From the NCBI GenBank assembly GCA_963805645.1, contig CAWDVA010000005.1, positions 124,001 to 188,000 of the forward strand: a stretch of 64,000 nucleotides of DNA, given 5' to 3'. Below the pieces are notes generated by a model. It was not told the DNA's origin, made no database searches, and saw nothing but the letters and a program-made list of their open reading frames with translations. This document shows positions 17,125 to 25,349 of the stretch, piece after piece. Both the position numbers and the translations under genes were made by a program. How positions within the stretch are numbered: position 1 is the stretch's first letter; the number at the start of each line of letters is the position of its first letter. The DNA comes from CAVXEH01 sp963805645 (GTDB taxonomy: Bacteria > Chloroflexota > Limnocylindria > QHBO01).

Positions 17125-18207
17125 ATGCCTGCCCGGGAACCCGGTCCGCCGCCGCGACTGCGCGTCGACGACTTCGACTATCCGCTGCCGGAGTCGGCGA
17201 TCGCCCAGACGCCGGCCGAGCCGCGCGATGCCTCGCGACTCCTGGTCCTCGACCGTGCCCGGTCCCGCACCGGCGTGCCCCACCTCGAGCACGCCACGTT
17301 CCGGCAGATCGGGGAGTGGCTCCAACCGGGGGACCTCCTGGTCGTCAACGACTCCCGGGTCATTCCCGCACGCCTCCCCGCGCGACGGGCCAGCGGCGGC
17401 GAGGTGGAGCTGCTCATGCTCCGCGACCTCGGCGAGCGCGCCTGGGAGGCACTGGTCCGGCCGTCCCGTCGGATCCGTTCCGGCGAACGGGTGCGGCTCC
17501 CAAGCGGAGACGAGGTGGAGGTGGGGGAGCACCTCGCCGACGGCACCCGGGCCGTCCGATTCGCGCGCGACCCGCACCAGGTGATGGCCGCAGCCGGCGA
17601 GACGCCGCTGCCGCCGTACATCCATGACCGTTCCAGCCCGGCCGAGCGCTACCAGACGGTCTATGCGCGAGCGCCCGGATCGGCGGCGGCCCCCACGGCC
17701 GGGCTGCATTTCACGCCCGAGCTCCTCGACGCACTCTCAGAGAAGGGAATCGGGCGGGCCCCGGTGACCCTCCACGTCGGCCTGGACACCTTCCGGCCGC
17801 TCGAGGGGGAGTACGTTGACGAGCACCACATCCACACCGAGTGGTACGAGATCCCGCCGGCGACGGCGGCGGCGCTCCGCGGGACCCGCGCGGCCGGGGG
17901 CCGAATCGTGGCCGTGGGAACCACCACCGTGCGGGTCCTGGAGACCGCGGCGCGGCGTGCCGCCCTGTCGGGCTGGACGGATCTCTACATCACGCCGCCG
18001 CATGCCTTCGTCACCGTCGACGCGCTGATCACCAACTTCCATCTGCCGCAGAGCTCGCTGCTGCTCCTGGTCACCGCGTTCGTCGGGGACCGGGCAGCGG
18101 TCCACGACGCGCACGAGGCACGCGATGCGCTGCTGGCGGCCTACCGGACCGCGCTCGAGCAGGGATATCGGTTCTTCAGCTTCGGGGACGCGATGCTCAT
18201 CGTCTGA
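17125..18207 (+). CDS. queA: S-adenosylmethionine:tRNA ribosyltransferase-isomerase QueA
   Basis: A 360-residue enzyme that forms epoxyqueuosine in tRNA from preQ1 using the ribosyl part of SAM. Signatures are VDDFDYPLPESAIAQTPAEP (residues 13-32), LLVVNDSRVIPARL, AAPTAGLHFTP, HVGLDTFRPL, and the C-terminal TNFHLPQSSLLLLVTAFVG and FFSFGDAMLI. ATG 17125 is preferred over 17080 because it is 7 bases after TAGTCT and starts nearer the family N-terminus. It works with tgt, encoded 1.4 kb downstream. Confidence 0.95.
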   Translation: MPAREPGPPPRLRVDDFDYPLPESAIAQTPAEPRDASRLLVLDRARSRTGVPHLEHATFRQIGEWLQPGDLLVVNDSRVIPARLPARRASGGEVELLMLRDLGERAWEALVRPSRRIRSGERVRLPSGDEVEVGEHLADGTRAVRFARDPHQVMAAAGETPLPPYIHDRSSPAERYQTVYARAPGSAAAPTAGLHFTPELLDALSEKGIGRAPVTLHVGLDTFRPLEGEYVDEHHIHTEWYEIPPATAAALRGTRAAGGRIVAVGTTTVRVLETAARRAALSGWTDLYITPPHAFVTVDALITNFHLPQSSLLLLVTAFVGDRAAVHDAHEARDALLAAYRTALEQGYRFFSFGDAMLIV

Positions 18208-18293
18208 GCTCCCGACGTCCACTGCCGCGAGAGGGTGGATTTGGAGCCGGACCCTATTCTTGTTGAGAGCACATCCGCGATAGGAGAACACCT

Positions 18294-18914
18294 TTGAACG
18301 AGCGAGACATCGGAGCCCGGGTACGGGACAGCATCATCGGGACCATCCGCGGCACCGGTGAGATCACCGAAGCGGCGGTCGGAACCCTGTCGGGCGCCAT
18401 CCAGCGCGCGCTGAAGGAGACCGGCGCCACGGGCGCCACCGCCGCCGAACTCGGGGTGGGCGCGGCGAAGGGCGCCATCCGCACCGTCGGCGATGTCGTC
18501 GGCCTTTCCGCGCTCACGGCCGCGGACTCGGTGAGCACCACCGCCAAGGCCGCGTCCCAGGCCGCTTCGTCCATCGGCAACGCGGCCAAGGCCGCCGTGG
18601 TCGGCGCCGTGCGGGGCTCGTCGGAGGCCGGCGTCGAGACGCTGGAGGCCATCAGCACGACGAGCCGCAGCGCCGTCTCGGAGGCCTCCGCGGTTGGGGC
18701 CGACATCACGGCCGCTGCCGTCGGCGCCGTGGAGGGAGCCATCGAGGTCGCGAAGGGCACCTCGGTCAGCGCCGAGGACGCCGCGGCGGCGGCGGCCACC
18801 GGCGCGGTGGATGCCGCGTCGACCATCGGGGGAGCCGCGGCGGAGCGGGTCAAGGCGGCCCTGCAGGGCACCATCCGCGGCGTGAAGGTGGTGCTCAAGA
18901 CCACCGTCGAGTAA
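18294..18914 (+). CDS. Alanine-rich repetitive helical protein, function unknown
   Basis: A 206-residue low-complexity protein rich in Ala, Gly, Thr, Ser and Val without Cys, Trp, Tyr, Phe or Pro. A loose repeat recurs: I-x-GT(I/L)-x-G, for example SIIGTIRGTGEIT, VVGAVRGSSEAG, AVGAVEGAIEVAKG and ALQGTIRGVKV. Such segments would form amphipathic helices, as in phasins or LEA-like proteins, but I do not recognise a named family. The start is TTG 18294 with AGGAG 7 bases upstream. It lies between queA and tgt and ends at a bidirectional terminator. Confidence 0.75.
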   Translation: MNERDIGARVRDSIIGTIRGTGEITEAAVGTLSGAIQRALKETGATGATAAELGVGAAKGAIRTVGDVVGLSALTAADSVSTTAKAASQAASSIGNAAKAAVVGAVRGSSEAGVETLEAISTTSRSAVSEASAVGADITAAAVGAVEGAIEVAKGTSVSAEDAAAAAATGAVDAASTIGGAAAERVKAALQGTIRGVKVVLKTTVE

Positions 18915-18921
18915 CCGGCCT

Positions 18922-18960
18922 GCCGGCCGGCACGGGATCCGACCCGATCAGCCGGCCGGC
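18922..18960. terminator. Bidirectional terminator between convergent genes
   Basis: GCCGGCCGGC occurs at 18922-18931 and again at 18951-18960. As the ten bases are self-complementary, the copies form a 10-bp stem with a 19-base loop. It spans the stop of the minus-strand gene and follows the plus-strand stop by 7 bases. Confidence 0.6.
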
Positions 18961-19502
18961 ACTCCCTGACGACCGCCACGCGCCGGCGGGACCAGTCCCT
19001 CCTCCGGGGAGGACTGAGCGGCCTGGGTGAGGCGAGGGGCGGTCTCCTCGGCGGGGCCGCCGTCATCCCCGGGTGGCGGCCACCCCGACGGCTCGGCCAT
19101 GATCACGGCCACCTTGGCGAAGTCCGCCAGCGCTGCGCCCAGGCGAGGATCCTCCGTCGCGGCGCGGAAGCGCGGCCGCGCGATCGCCAGCGACCAGCGT
19201 GTTCGGTGCTCCAGGGCCCACAGGCGGAAGGTCTCAACCCGCAGATCCACCCCGCGGACCGCCTGCCAGGGAAGGACGCGCCCGCCAATCGCGAAGCGCG
19301 CGGTCGAGGCGCGCGGGCCGTAACGGTAGTCGAGCAGCCCGACCTCGGTGGCCACCAGCACCCGGCGGGCATCATCGTCCCGGCCGTCCTCGATCGCGTA
19401 GATCGCCAGATCTTCGACCCCGAGGGTGGCGAGATGTTCGTTGACCCAGCCGCACAACTCGTCGCTCAGGAACGGCATTCGCGGCCAATCCGACAGGCGC
19501 AC
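18948..19502 (-). CDS. Hypothetical protein with a PH-like beta-rich core
   Basis: A 184-residue cytosolic protein that I do not recognise. Residues about 45-120 alternate strands (RRVLVATEVGLLDYRYG, FAIGGRVLPWQAVRGVDLRV, WSLAIARPRF) in a way seen in PH-like or GRAM-like domains; the last 50 residues are a Pro/Gly/Glu-rich tail. GTG 19502 was chosen because GGAGG lies 6 bases upstream and a TACCGT box about 19 bases upstream; ATG 19478 is an alternative. It is divergent from tgt. Confidence 0.65.
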   Translation of the reverse strand: MRLSDWPRMPFLSDELCGWVNEHLATLGVEDLAIYAIEDGRDDDARRVLVATEVGLLDYRYGPRASTARFAIGGRVLPWQAVRGVDLRVETFRLWALEHRTRWSLAIARPRFRAATEDPRLGAALADFAKVAVIMAEPSGWPPPGDDGGPAEETAPRLTQAAQSSPEEGLVPPARGGRQGVPAG

Positions 19503-19595
19503 GCACAACCTCCGCGGCAAACGGTAGCCCATCGGCCCCTGCAGCGCGAGGGCTTGGCGCTGCGCACTCGGCCGGCTGGGTATCCTCAGCAGCCA

Positions 19596-20747
19596 ATGCC
19601 ATCGGCAATCCGGTTCACCTCGCACCCCACACCCGTCGGACGTGCTCGGCTCGGCCGGCTCGAGACCCCGCACGGGGAAATCGACACCCCCCAGTTCATG
19701 CCGGTCGGCACCCAGGCCACGGTCAAGAGCCTCACGCCCGGCGACCTGCGCTCTGCCGGCGCTCAGGTGATCCTTGGGAACACGTACCACCTCAGCCTGC
19801 GCCCTGGGGCCGAGCGCATCGCTCGCCTTGGCGGCCTCCATCGGTTCATGGCCTGGGATGGACCGATCCTCACCGATTCCGGCGGGTTCCAGGTCTTCAG
19901 CCTCGGCCACCTGGGACGCATCGACGAGGACGGCATCACGTTTGCCAGCCACCTCGACGGGTCGCCCCAGCGCCTGACGCCCGAACGATCCATGGAGATC
20001 CAGGCCCTGCTCGGCAGCGACATCGCGATGGCCTTCGACCAACTGGTGGATCCAGCCCGCCCGCCGGACGAGGTGCGCGAGGCCATGGAGCGCACCCATC
20101 GCTGGGCAGCGCGCTCCGTCGCCGCCCATGCGCACGCCGACCAGGCCCTGTTCGGGATCGTGCAGGGCGGCATCGATCCGAACCTGCGTCAGCGGTCCGT
20201 GGCCGCCATCGCCGCGCTCGACGTCGACGGGATCGCCATCGGCGGTCTGTCGGTGGGGGAGTCGAAGGCGGAGATGGCCGCCACGCTGGATACGGTCGCC
20301 GGGGCGCTGGGCGAGGACGCCCGGCCACGCTACCTGATGGGCGTGGGCGCACCGCCGGACTTCTTCGTGGGAGTGGAACGCGGCGTCGACCTGTTCGACA
20401 GCGTCCTGCCCACGCGCGTGGCCCGCAACGGTCAGCTGTGGACCTCGGAAGGGCGGTTGAACCTGCGCAACGCCCGGTTCCTGGACGATCCCCGGCCGCT
20501 GGACGCCGAGTGCCCCTGCGAGACCTGCACGAACCACTCGCGAGCGTACCTTGCGCACCTGTTCCGGGCCGGCGAGCTGCTCGCCTTCCGCCTCGCGACG
20601 GTCCACAACGTCACCTATACTCTGGACCTGATGCGGAGCATCCGGACCGCGCTCGCGGACGGGTCCTTCGCGTCGCTTCGGGACGCCGTCACAGCGCGAT
20701 ACGCAACTGCCGGGACCGGCGAAAAGCCGGCGCTAACGGGCCCGTAA
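19596..20747 (+). CDS. tgt: tRNA-guanine transglycosylase
   Basis: A 383-residue enzyme that swaps guanine for preQ1 at the wobble position of GUN tRNAs. Signatures are GEIDTPQFMPVGTQATVK, ILGNTYHLSLRPG, the catalytic-Asp region LTDSGGFQVFSL, VGAPPDFFVGVERGVDLFDS, and the zinc site CPCETCTNHSRAYLAHL. ATG 19596 follows a TATCCT box by 9 bases, so the leader would be only a few bases long. It pairs functionally with queA. Confidence 0.97.
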   Translation: MPSAIRFTSHPTPVGRARLGRLETPHGEIDTPQFMPVGTQATVKSLTPGDLRSAGAQVILGNTYHLSLRPGAERIARLGGLHRFMAWDGPILTDSGGFQVFSLGHLGRIDEDGITFASHLDGSPQRLTPERSMEIQALLGSDIAMAFDQLVDPARPPDEVREAMERTHRWAARSVAAHAHADQALFGIVQGGIDPNLRQRSVAAIAALDVDGIAIGGLSVGESKAEMAATLDTVAGALGEDARPRYLMGVGAPPDFFVGVERGVDLFDSVLPTRVARNGQLWTSEGRLNLRNARFLDDPRPLDAECPCETCTNHSRAYLAHLFRAGELLAFRLATVHNVTYTLDLMRSIRTALADGSFASLRDAVTARYATAGTGEKPALTGP

Positions 20748-20803
20748 GGGGTCCGGGCGCAGGCTCGTCGCCGCCGACCGGTTCGGATCGGAGGGCTCAC
20801 AGC

Positions 20804-20965
20804 ATGGCCAAGGGCCGGGATCGACCGCGTCACCAGGTGAAGCGAAAGCCAAAGGAGAAGGCCCCCAAGATCCTGCCGACCGCCGGCTTCGAGCCGCCAC
20901 CGATGTCGGTCGAGCTGATCAAGAAGAAGCGCAAGCCGCGCAGCGAGCCCGAGCAGAGCGAGTGA
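20804..20965 (+). CDS. Small basic protein upstream of recA
   Basis: A 53-residue protein, about one third Lys/Arg (KRKPKEKAPK, LIKKKRKPRS) with an acidic end (EPEQSE). It has GGAGG 9 bases before its ATG, good evidence that it is translated. Its TGA overlaps the upstream-most possible recA start (GTGA at 20962-20965). The composition suggests a nucleic-acid or ribosome-binding peptide, but I do not recognise a family. Confidence 0.6.
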   Translation: MAKGRDRPRHQVKRKPKEKAPKILPTAGFEPPPMSVELIKKKRKPRSEPEQSE

Positions 20966-21012
20966 CCTCCAGCGCCCGCCGGGAGCAACGAGGGAAGGAG
21001 CCCCAGACGACG

Positions 21013-22068
21013 ATGGATGCCCCGGTGGCACAGAAGAACTCCGAGCGCGACGGCGAGCGCGGACGCGCGGTCGACGCCGCCATCCTGCAGATCGAGAAGC
21101 AGTTCGGCCGCGGCGCCATCATGCGCCTCGGTGACCGCGGCGTCGTTGCGGTGGAGGTGATCCCGACCGGATCGGTCGCGCTGGACCTCGCCCTGGGGGT
21201 GGGTGGCGTGCCGCGCGGCAGGATCACCGAGATCTACGGCCCCGAGTCAAGCGGCAAGACGACGCTCTCCTATCACATCATGGGCAACGCCCAGCGCAAC
21301 GGTGGCGTCGCGGCCTTCATCGACGCGGAGCACGCGCTCGACCCGGGCTACGCGAAGAACGTCGGCGTCAACGTCGATGATCTCCTGGTCAGCCAGCCGG
21401 ACACCGGCGAGCAGGCCCTGGAGATCGCCGAGACCCTGATCCGCAGCAACGGCGTCGACGTGGTGGTCGTGGACTCGGTCGCCGCGCTGGTGCCGCGGGC
21501 CGAGATCGAGGGCGAGATGGGGGACAGCTTCATGGGCCTCCAGGCCCGGCTCATGAGCCAGGCCCTCCGCAAGCTGACCGGCGCGATCAATCGCTCCAAT
21601 ACGGCGCTCGTCTTCACGAACCAGCTCCGCGAGAAGATCGGCGTCATGTTCGGAAACCCCGAAACGACCCCGGGTGGACGTGCGCTGAAGTTCTACGCGA
21701 GCGTTCGGCTGGACATCCGCCGCATCGAGACCCTCAAGACCGGGACCGATGCCGTGGGCTCACGAACGCGCGTGAAGGTGGTGAAGAACAAGGTCGCCTC
21801 TCCCTTCCGCGTCGCCGAGTTCGACATCATGTACAACGAGGGAATCAGCCGGGAGGGTGGGCTCCTGGACGTCGGCATCGCCGCGGGGATCCTGTCCAAG
21901 ACCGGTGCCTGGTTCAACTACGGGGATACCCGGCTCGGGCAGGGCCGCGAGAACGCGCGCGAATTCCTCAAGTCGAATCCGGAGATCGCCACCAAGATCG
22001 ATGATGAGATTCGCGGCAAGGTCGCCTCGATCGAGGTCGGCGTCGAGGGGATCAGCGAGGCGAAGTAG
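21013..22068 (+). CDS. recA: Recombinase RecA
   Basis: A 351-residue DNA strand-exchange ATPase and LexA co-protease. It shows IEKQFGRGAIMRLGD, Walker A GPESSGKTT, DAEHALDPGYA, the Walker B region VVVVDSVAALVPRAEIEGE, loop L1 EGEMGDSFMGLQARLMSQAL, loop L2 NQLREKIGVMFGNPETTPGG. ATG 21013 gives the usual N-terminus and has AAGGAG 12 bases upstream; GTG 20962 would add 17 residues and couple it to the small basic gene. No clear LexA box is visible just upstream. Confidence 0.97.
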   Translation: MDAPVAQKNSERDGERGRAVDAAILQIEKQFGRGAIMRLGDRGVVAVEVIPTGSVALDLALGVGGVPRGRITEIYGPESSGKTTLSYHIMGNAQRNGGVAAFIDAEHALDPGYAKNVGVNVDDLLVSQPDTGEQALEIAETLIRSNGVDVVVVDSVAALVPRAEIEGEMGDSFMGLQARLMSQALRKLTGAINRSNTALVFTNQLREKIGVMFGNPETTPGGRALKFYASVRLDIRRIETLKTGTDAVGSRTRVKVVKNKVASPFRVAEFDIMYNEGISREGGLLDVGIAAGILSKTGAWFNYGDTRLGQGRENAREFLKSNPEIATKIDDEIRGKVASIEVGVEGISEAK

Positions 22069-22078
22069 GGGACGCCGG

Positions 22079-22660
22079 ATGTCGGGCGAGCCACCCGGCC
22101 CGGAGGCCGCCCTCGAGCTGGCCGCCAGATACCTCGCGACGCGTCCTCGCAGCCGATGGGAGGTCGCACGACGGCTGCGCCGCGCGGGCGCGGAGGCGGG
22201 GGTCATCGAGGCGACGCTCGAGCGCCTCACCGAGCTGGCATTCGTGGACGACCTGGCCTTCGCACGCTGGTGGCTCGAGCAGCGCGATCGCCACGGGCCG
22301 CGGGGCAGGCGGATGCTCGAAGCGGAGCTGCGCCAGCACGGCGTGGGCCGCGACGTGATCGCCCTGCTCCGCGACGAGATGGCCACCACGGAGGGGGATG
22401 ACGCACCGGCCAGCTGGGAAGGCCCGCTCGGGGAGCGCGACCTTCCCCGAACGGAGGCGGATCGAGCGCGTGTCGCGCTCGGGCAGCACCTTCGCGGGCG
22501 CCCGGTTCCCGACGACCCCCGCGCTCACCAGCGGCTCGGGATGTATCTCGTGCGGCGCGGGTTCGACCCGGACATCGCGCGCACCGCGATCCGGGAGGCA
22601 GCCGCGAGCAGTGCAGCGAACCCCGCCGGCGAGGATCCGACCGCCCGCGGGGATGCGTGA
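22079..22660 (+). CDS. recX: RecA regulator RecX
   Basis: A 193-residue helical modulator of RecA filaments. It has the RecX repeats: ALELAARYLATRPRSRWEVA and RRLRRAGAEAGVIEATLERL in repeat one, LAFVDDLAFARWWLEQRDRH, GPRGRRMLEAELRQHGVGRD, and a C-terminal RLGMYLVRRGFDPDIARTAI. ATG 22079 lies 10 bases after the recA stop, so it shares the recA transcript as is common. Confidence 0.88.
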   Translation: MSGEPPGPEAALELAARYLATRPRSRWEVARRLRRAGAEAGVIEATLERLTELAFVDDLAFARWWLEQRDRHGPRGRRMLEAELRQHGVGRDVIALLRDEMATTEGDDAPASWEGPLGERDLPRTEADRARVALGQHLRGRPVPDDPRAHQRLGMYLVRRGFDPDIARTAIREAAASSAANPAGEDPTARGDA

Positions 22661-22672
22661 ACCGTCGCGGGC

Positions 22673-22678
22673 TACCAT
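22673..22678 (+). promoter_or_regulatory. -10 box of a leaderless promoter for the second LLM gene
   Basis: TACCAT lies 6 bases before the ATG at 22685 and no ribosome site is present. Confidence 0.45.
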
Positions 22679-22684
22679 CTGTCG

Positions 22685-23635
22685 ATGCGTTTCGCCCTGA
22701 TGACCGAGCCCCAGCAGGGGCTGAGCTACGCGGATATCCTCGCCGCGACCCGCGCCGCCGAAGCGGCAGGCCTCGAGGCGTTCTTCCGCTCCGACCACTA
22801 CGCCTCGTTCCCGGGCGAGCCCGGGCAGCCAACGACGGATGCCTGGGCGACCCTGGCCGGTCTCGCGCGCGAGACGGACACGATTCGGCTGGGCGCGCTG
22901 GTGTCACCGGTGACCTTCCGCATCCCCGGCAGCTTCGCCAAGCTGGTCGCCACCGTCGACGAGATGAGCGGAGGGCGGATCGAGGTCGGAATGGGGGCCG
23001 GCTGGAACGCGGCGGAGCACCGCGAGCTCGGCATTCCGTTCCCGTCGTTGCGGGAGCGCTACGAGCGCCTCGAGGAGTCGCTCGCGATCGTCCACGGCCT
23101 GTGGACGGAGCCCGATGGCTGGGGCTATGCCGGGAAGCACTGGCGGGTCGAGGGCGCGCTGTTCAGGCCGCGGCCCGCATTCAGCGGTGGGCGCCACCCG
23201 CACCTCATTCTCGGCGGCGACGGGGGCCCCTGGCTGTCGCGACTGGTGGCGACCTATGCCGACGAGTACAACCGCGGGTCGGCCACTCCCGATCGCGTCC
23301 GCACCGCATATGCCAACGTCCGGGAGGCCTGTCGCGCCATCGGTCGCGATCCGGACTCGGTGGTCTACTCGGCGATGGTGGGCGTGCTCCTCGGCGAGAC
23401 CGAAGCAGACGTCACCGACCGGGTGCGGGCGGTCCTCGCCTTCACGGGCGCCGGTGACGACGCGAACGCCTGGCTGACGGAGCGACGCGGACGCTGGATC
23501 ATGGGTACCCTCGACCAGGCCTGGGAACGGATTCGGGCACTGGAGTCCGCGGGCGTGCAGCGCATCATGCTCCAGGACTTCCTCCCCCGCGACCTGGAGC
23601 AGGTGGCTCTCATGAAGCGGCTGCTGCGCGGCTGA
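22685..23635 (+). CDS. LLM-class F420-dependent oxidoreductase
   Basis: A 316-residue luciferase-like protein with MRFALMTEPQQGLSYADIL at the N-terminus, GLEAFFRSDHY, RLGALVSPVTFRIPGSFAKL, VDEMSGGRIEVGMGAGWNAA and PHLILGGDGGPWLSRLVATY. These features place it in an F420-dependent subgroup; the substrate is unknown. It is about 25% diverged in pattern from the other LLM gene at 1.4 kb and is not a recent duplicate by eye. Its own leaderless promoter separates it from recX. Confidence 0.85.
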   Translation: MRFALMTEPQQGLSYADILAATRAAEAAGLEAFFRSDHYASFPGEPGQPTTDAWATLAGLARETDTIRLGALVSPVTFRIPGSFAKLVATVDEMSGGRIEVGMGAGWNAAEHRELGIPFPSLRERYERLEESLAIVHGLWTEPDGWGYAGKHWRVEGALFRPRPAFSGGRHPHLILGGDGGPWLSRLVATYADEYNRGSATPDRVRTAYANVREACRAIGRDPDSVVYSAMVGVLLGETEADVTDRVRAVLAFTGAGDDANAWLTERRGRWIMGTLDQAWERIRALESAGVQRIMLQDFLPRDLEQVALMKRLLRG

Positions 23636-23705
23636 GCGCCGCCCGGCCGTCCGGTGCGGGAGCGACGCCCGGGAGTTGGGGTACACTCCGGCAGGGAATT
23701 GATCG

Positions 23706-23734
23706 CCCGTCAACCTCCGAGTCCGGTTGACGGG
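23706..23734 (+). promoter_or_regulatory. Perfect 9-bp hairpin in the long leader of rny
   Basis: CCCGTCAAC (23706-23714) pairs with GTTGACGGG (23726-23734) around an 11-base loop. A TACACT box at 23682-23687 could start a leader of about 125 bases. A second weaker stem (GCCCGC/GCGGGC) follows near 23758-23772. Confidence 0.5.
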
Positions 23735-23816
23735 ACCACCGAGAGCAAGAGTGGACGCCCGCACCGCGCGGGCTTGAGAGTGCCCACCTCGGGCTCCACC
23801 GACGGAGGGAGCCAGG

Positions 23817-25349
23817 ATGCCGGAGTCTATCCTCGTCCTCGTGGTGGCGGTCACCGCCGCCGCGGTCGGCGCCGTCCTCGGCTACGCGGCACGCCGCCTC
23901 CTCGCAGCCAGCAGGGTCCGCCATGCCGATTCCTACGCGGAGCGGATCGTCGCGGAGGCGCGCGCCAAGCAGAAGGAGCTCGTCCTCGAGGGGAAGGACG
24001 AGGCGCTCAAGCTGCAGCGGGCCGCCGAGGAGGAGGCCCGTGAGAAGCGCGCCGACCTGCAGCGCCAGGAACGGCTGCTCCTCGATCGATCCGAAGGTAT
24101 CGAGCGCAAGACCGAGGCCCTCGAGCGACGCGAAGCGACCGTCGAAACCCGCCTCGCCGACCTGGAGGCTGAGCGGCTCCGGCTGGCCGAGTTGCGCGCG
24201 GAGCAGCTCGTCGCCCTGGAGCGGGTCAGCGGGCTCTCGACGGCGGAGGCACGCCAGACGCTGATCCAGCAGATCGTGGACGAAGCCGAGGCGGAGGCCC
24301 AGCAACGCGTGCGCGAGATCGAGCGCCAGGCCAACGACCAGGGAGAGGAGCGGGCACGTAGCATCCTGACCACCGTCATGCAGCGCATGGCCGCCGATCA
24401 CACCTCGGAGACGACGGTCACCGTCGTCAGTCTGCCGTCCGAGGAGATGAAGGGCCGCATCATCGGCCGCGAAGGCCGCAATATCCGGGCGCTCGAGCAG
24501 GCCACCGGCGTGGACCTCATCATCGACGACACCCCGGAGGCGGTCGTCCTCTCGGGCTTCGACCCGGTTCGGCGCGAAGTGGCGCGCATGGCCCTCACGA
24601 AGCTCATCAGCGATGGCCGCATCCACCCGGGCCGCATCGAGGAGACGGTGGCGAAGTGCCGCTCCGAGATCGAGGTGGTCATGCGCCAGGCCGGTGAGCA
24701 GGCCGCGTACGACGCCGGCGTCCCGGGCCTCCATCCCGAGCTCATCAAGCTCATCGGTCGGCTCAAGTACCGCACCAGCTACGGGCAGAACGTGCTGAGC
24801 CACTGCGTCGAGACCGCGCGCCTGGCCGGCATGCTCGCGGGTGAGATCGGGGGCAACATCGCCGAATCCAAGAAGGGCGGCCTGCTCCACGACATCGGCA
24901 AGGCGGTCGACCACGAGGTGGAGGGACCGCATGCCCTCATCGGCGGGGAGATCGCACAGCGCTACGGCATCAACCCGGTGGTCTGCAACGCGATCGCCGC
25001 CCATCACCAGGAGGTGGAGCAGGCCAGCCTCGAGGCAGTGGTGGTCCAGATCGCCGACGCCATCAGCGCCTCCCGACCCGGCGCCCGGGGCGAGACCCTC
25101 GACAATTACGTCAAGCGCCTCGACGACCTCCAGCAGATCGCGGACAGCTTCCCGGGCGTGGAACGCAGCTTCGCCATCCAGGCCGGGCGCGAGATTCGCA
25201 TCATCGTCCGCCCGGAGGAGATCGATGACATCGCGTCAAGCCGGCTGGCCCGCGACGTGGTGAAGAAGATCGAGGAGCAGCTCCAGTTCCCCGGGCAGAT
25301 CAAGGTGACCGTCATCCGCGAAACGCGGGCGGTCGACTACGCGCGATGA
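23817..25349 (+). CDS. rny: Ribonuclease Y
   Basis: A 510-residue membrane-anchored endoribonuclease that starts mRNA decay. Domains in order: one N-terminal membrane helix (residues about 2-22), a long charged coiled coil (about 30-200), a KH domain with GRIIGREGRNIRALEQATGV, and an HD domain with HDIGKAVDHE and AHHQEVE. Length matches the family. ATG 23817 has GGAGG 8 bases upstream. It overlaps ymdB by 4 bases (ATGA). Confidence 0.96.
   Translation: MPESILVLVVAVTAAAVGAVLGYAARRLLAASRVRHADSYAERIVAEARAKQKELVLEGKDEALKLQRAAEEEAREKRADLQRQERLLLDRSEGIERKTEALERREATVETRLADLEAERLRLAELRAEQLVALERVSGLSTAEARQTLIQQIVDEAEAEAQQRVREIERQANDQGEERARSILTTVMQRMAADHTSETTVTVVSLPSEEMKGRIIGREGRNIRALEQATGVDLIIDDTPEAVVLSGFDPVRREVARMALTKLISDGRIHPGRIEETVAKCRSEIEVVMRQAGEQAAYDAGVPGLHPELIKLIGRLKYRTSYGQNVLSHCVETARLAGMLAGEIGGNIAESKKGGLLHDIGKAVDHEVEGPHALIGGEIAQRYGINPVVCNAIAAHHQEVEQASLEAVVVQIADAISASRPGARGETLDNYVKRLDDLQQIADSFPGVERSFAIQAGREIRIIVRPEEIDDIASSRLARDVVKKIEEQLQFPGQIKVTVIRETRAVDYAR

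Noticed and set aside
20615..20640. TATACT inside tgt as an internal promoter for the small basic gene and recA
   Set aside because: It lies in conserved coding sequence of tgt and lacks the TGC extension and following CC seen at the real promoters.
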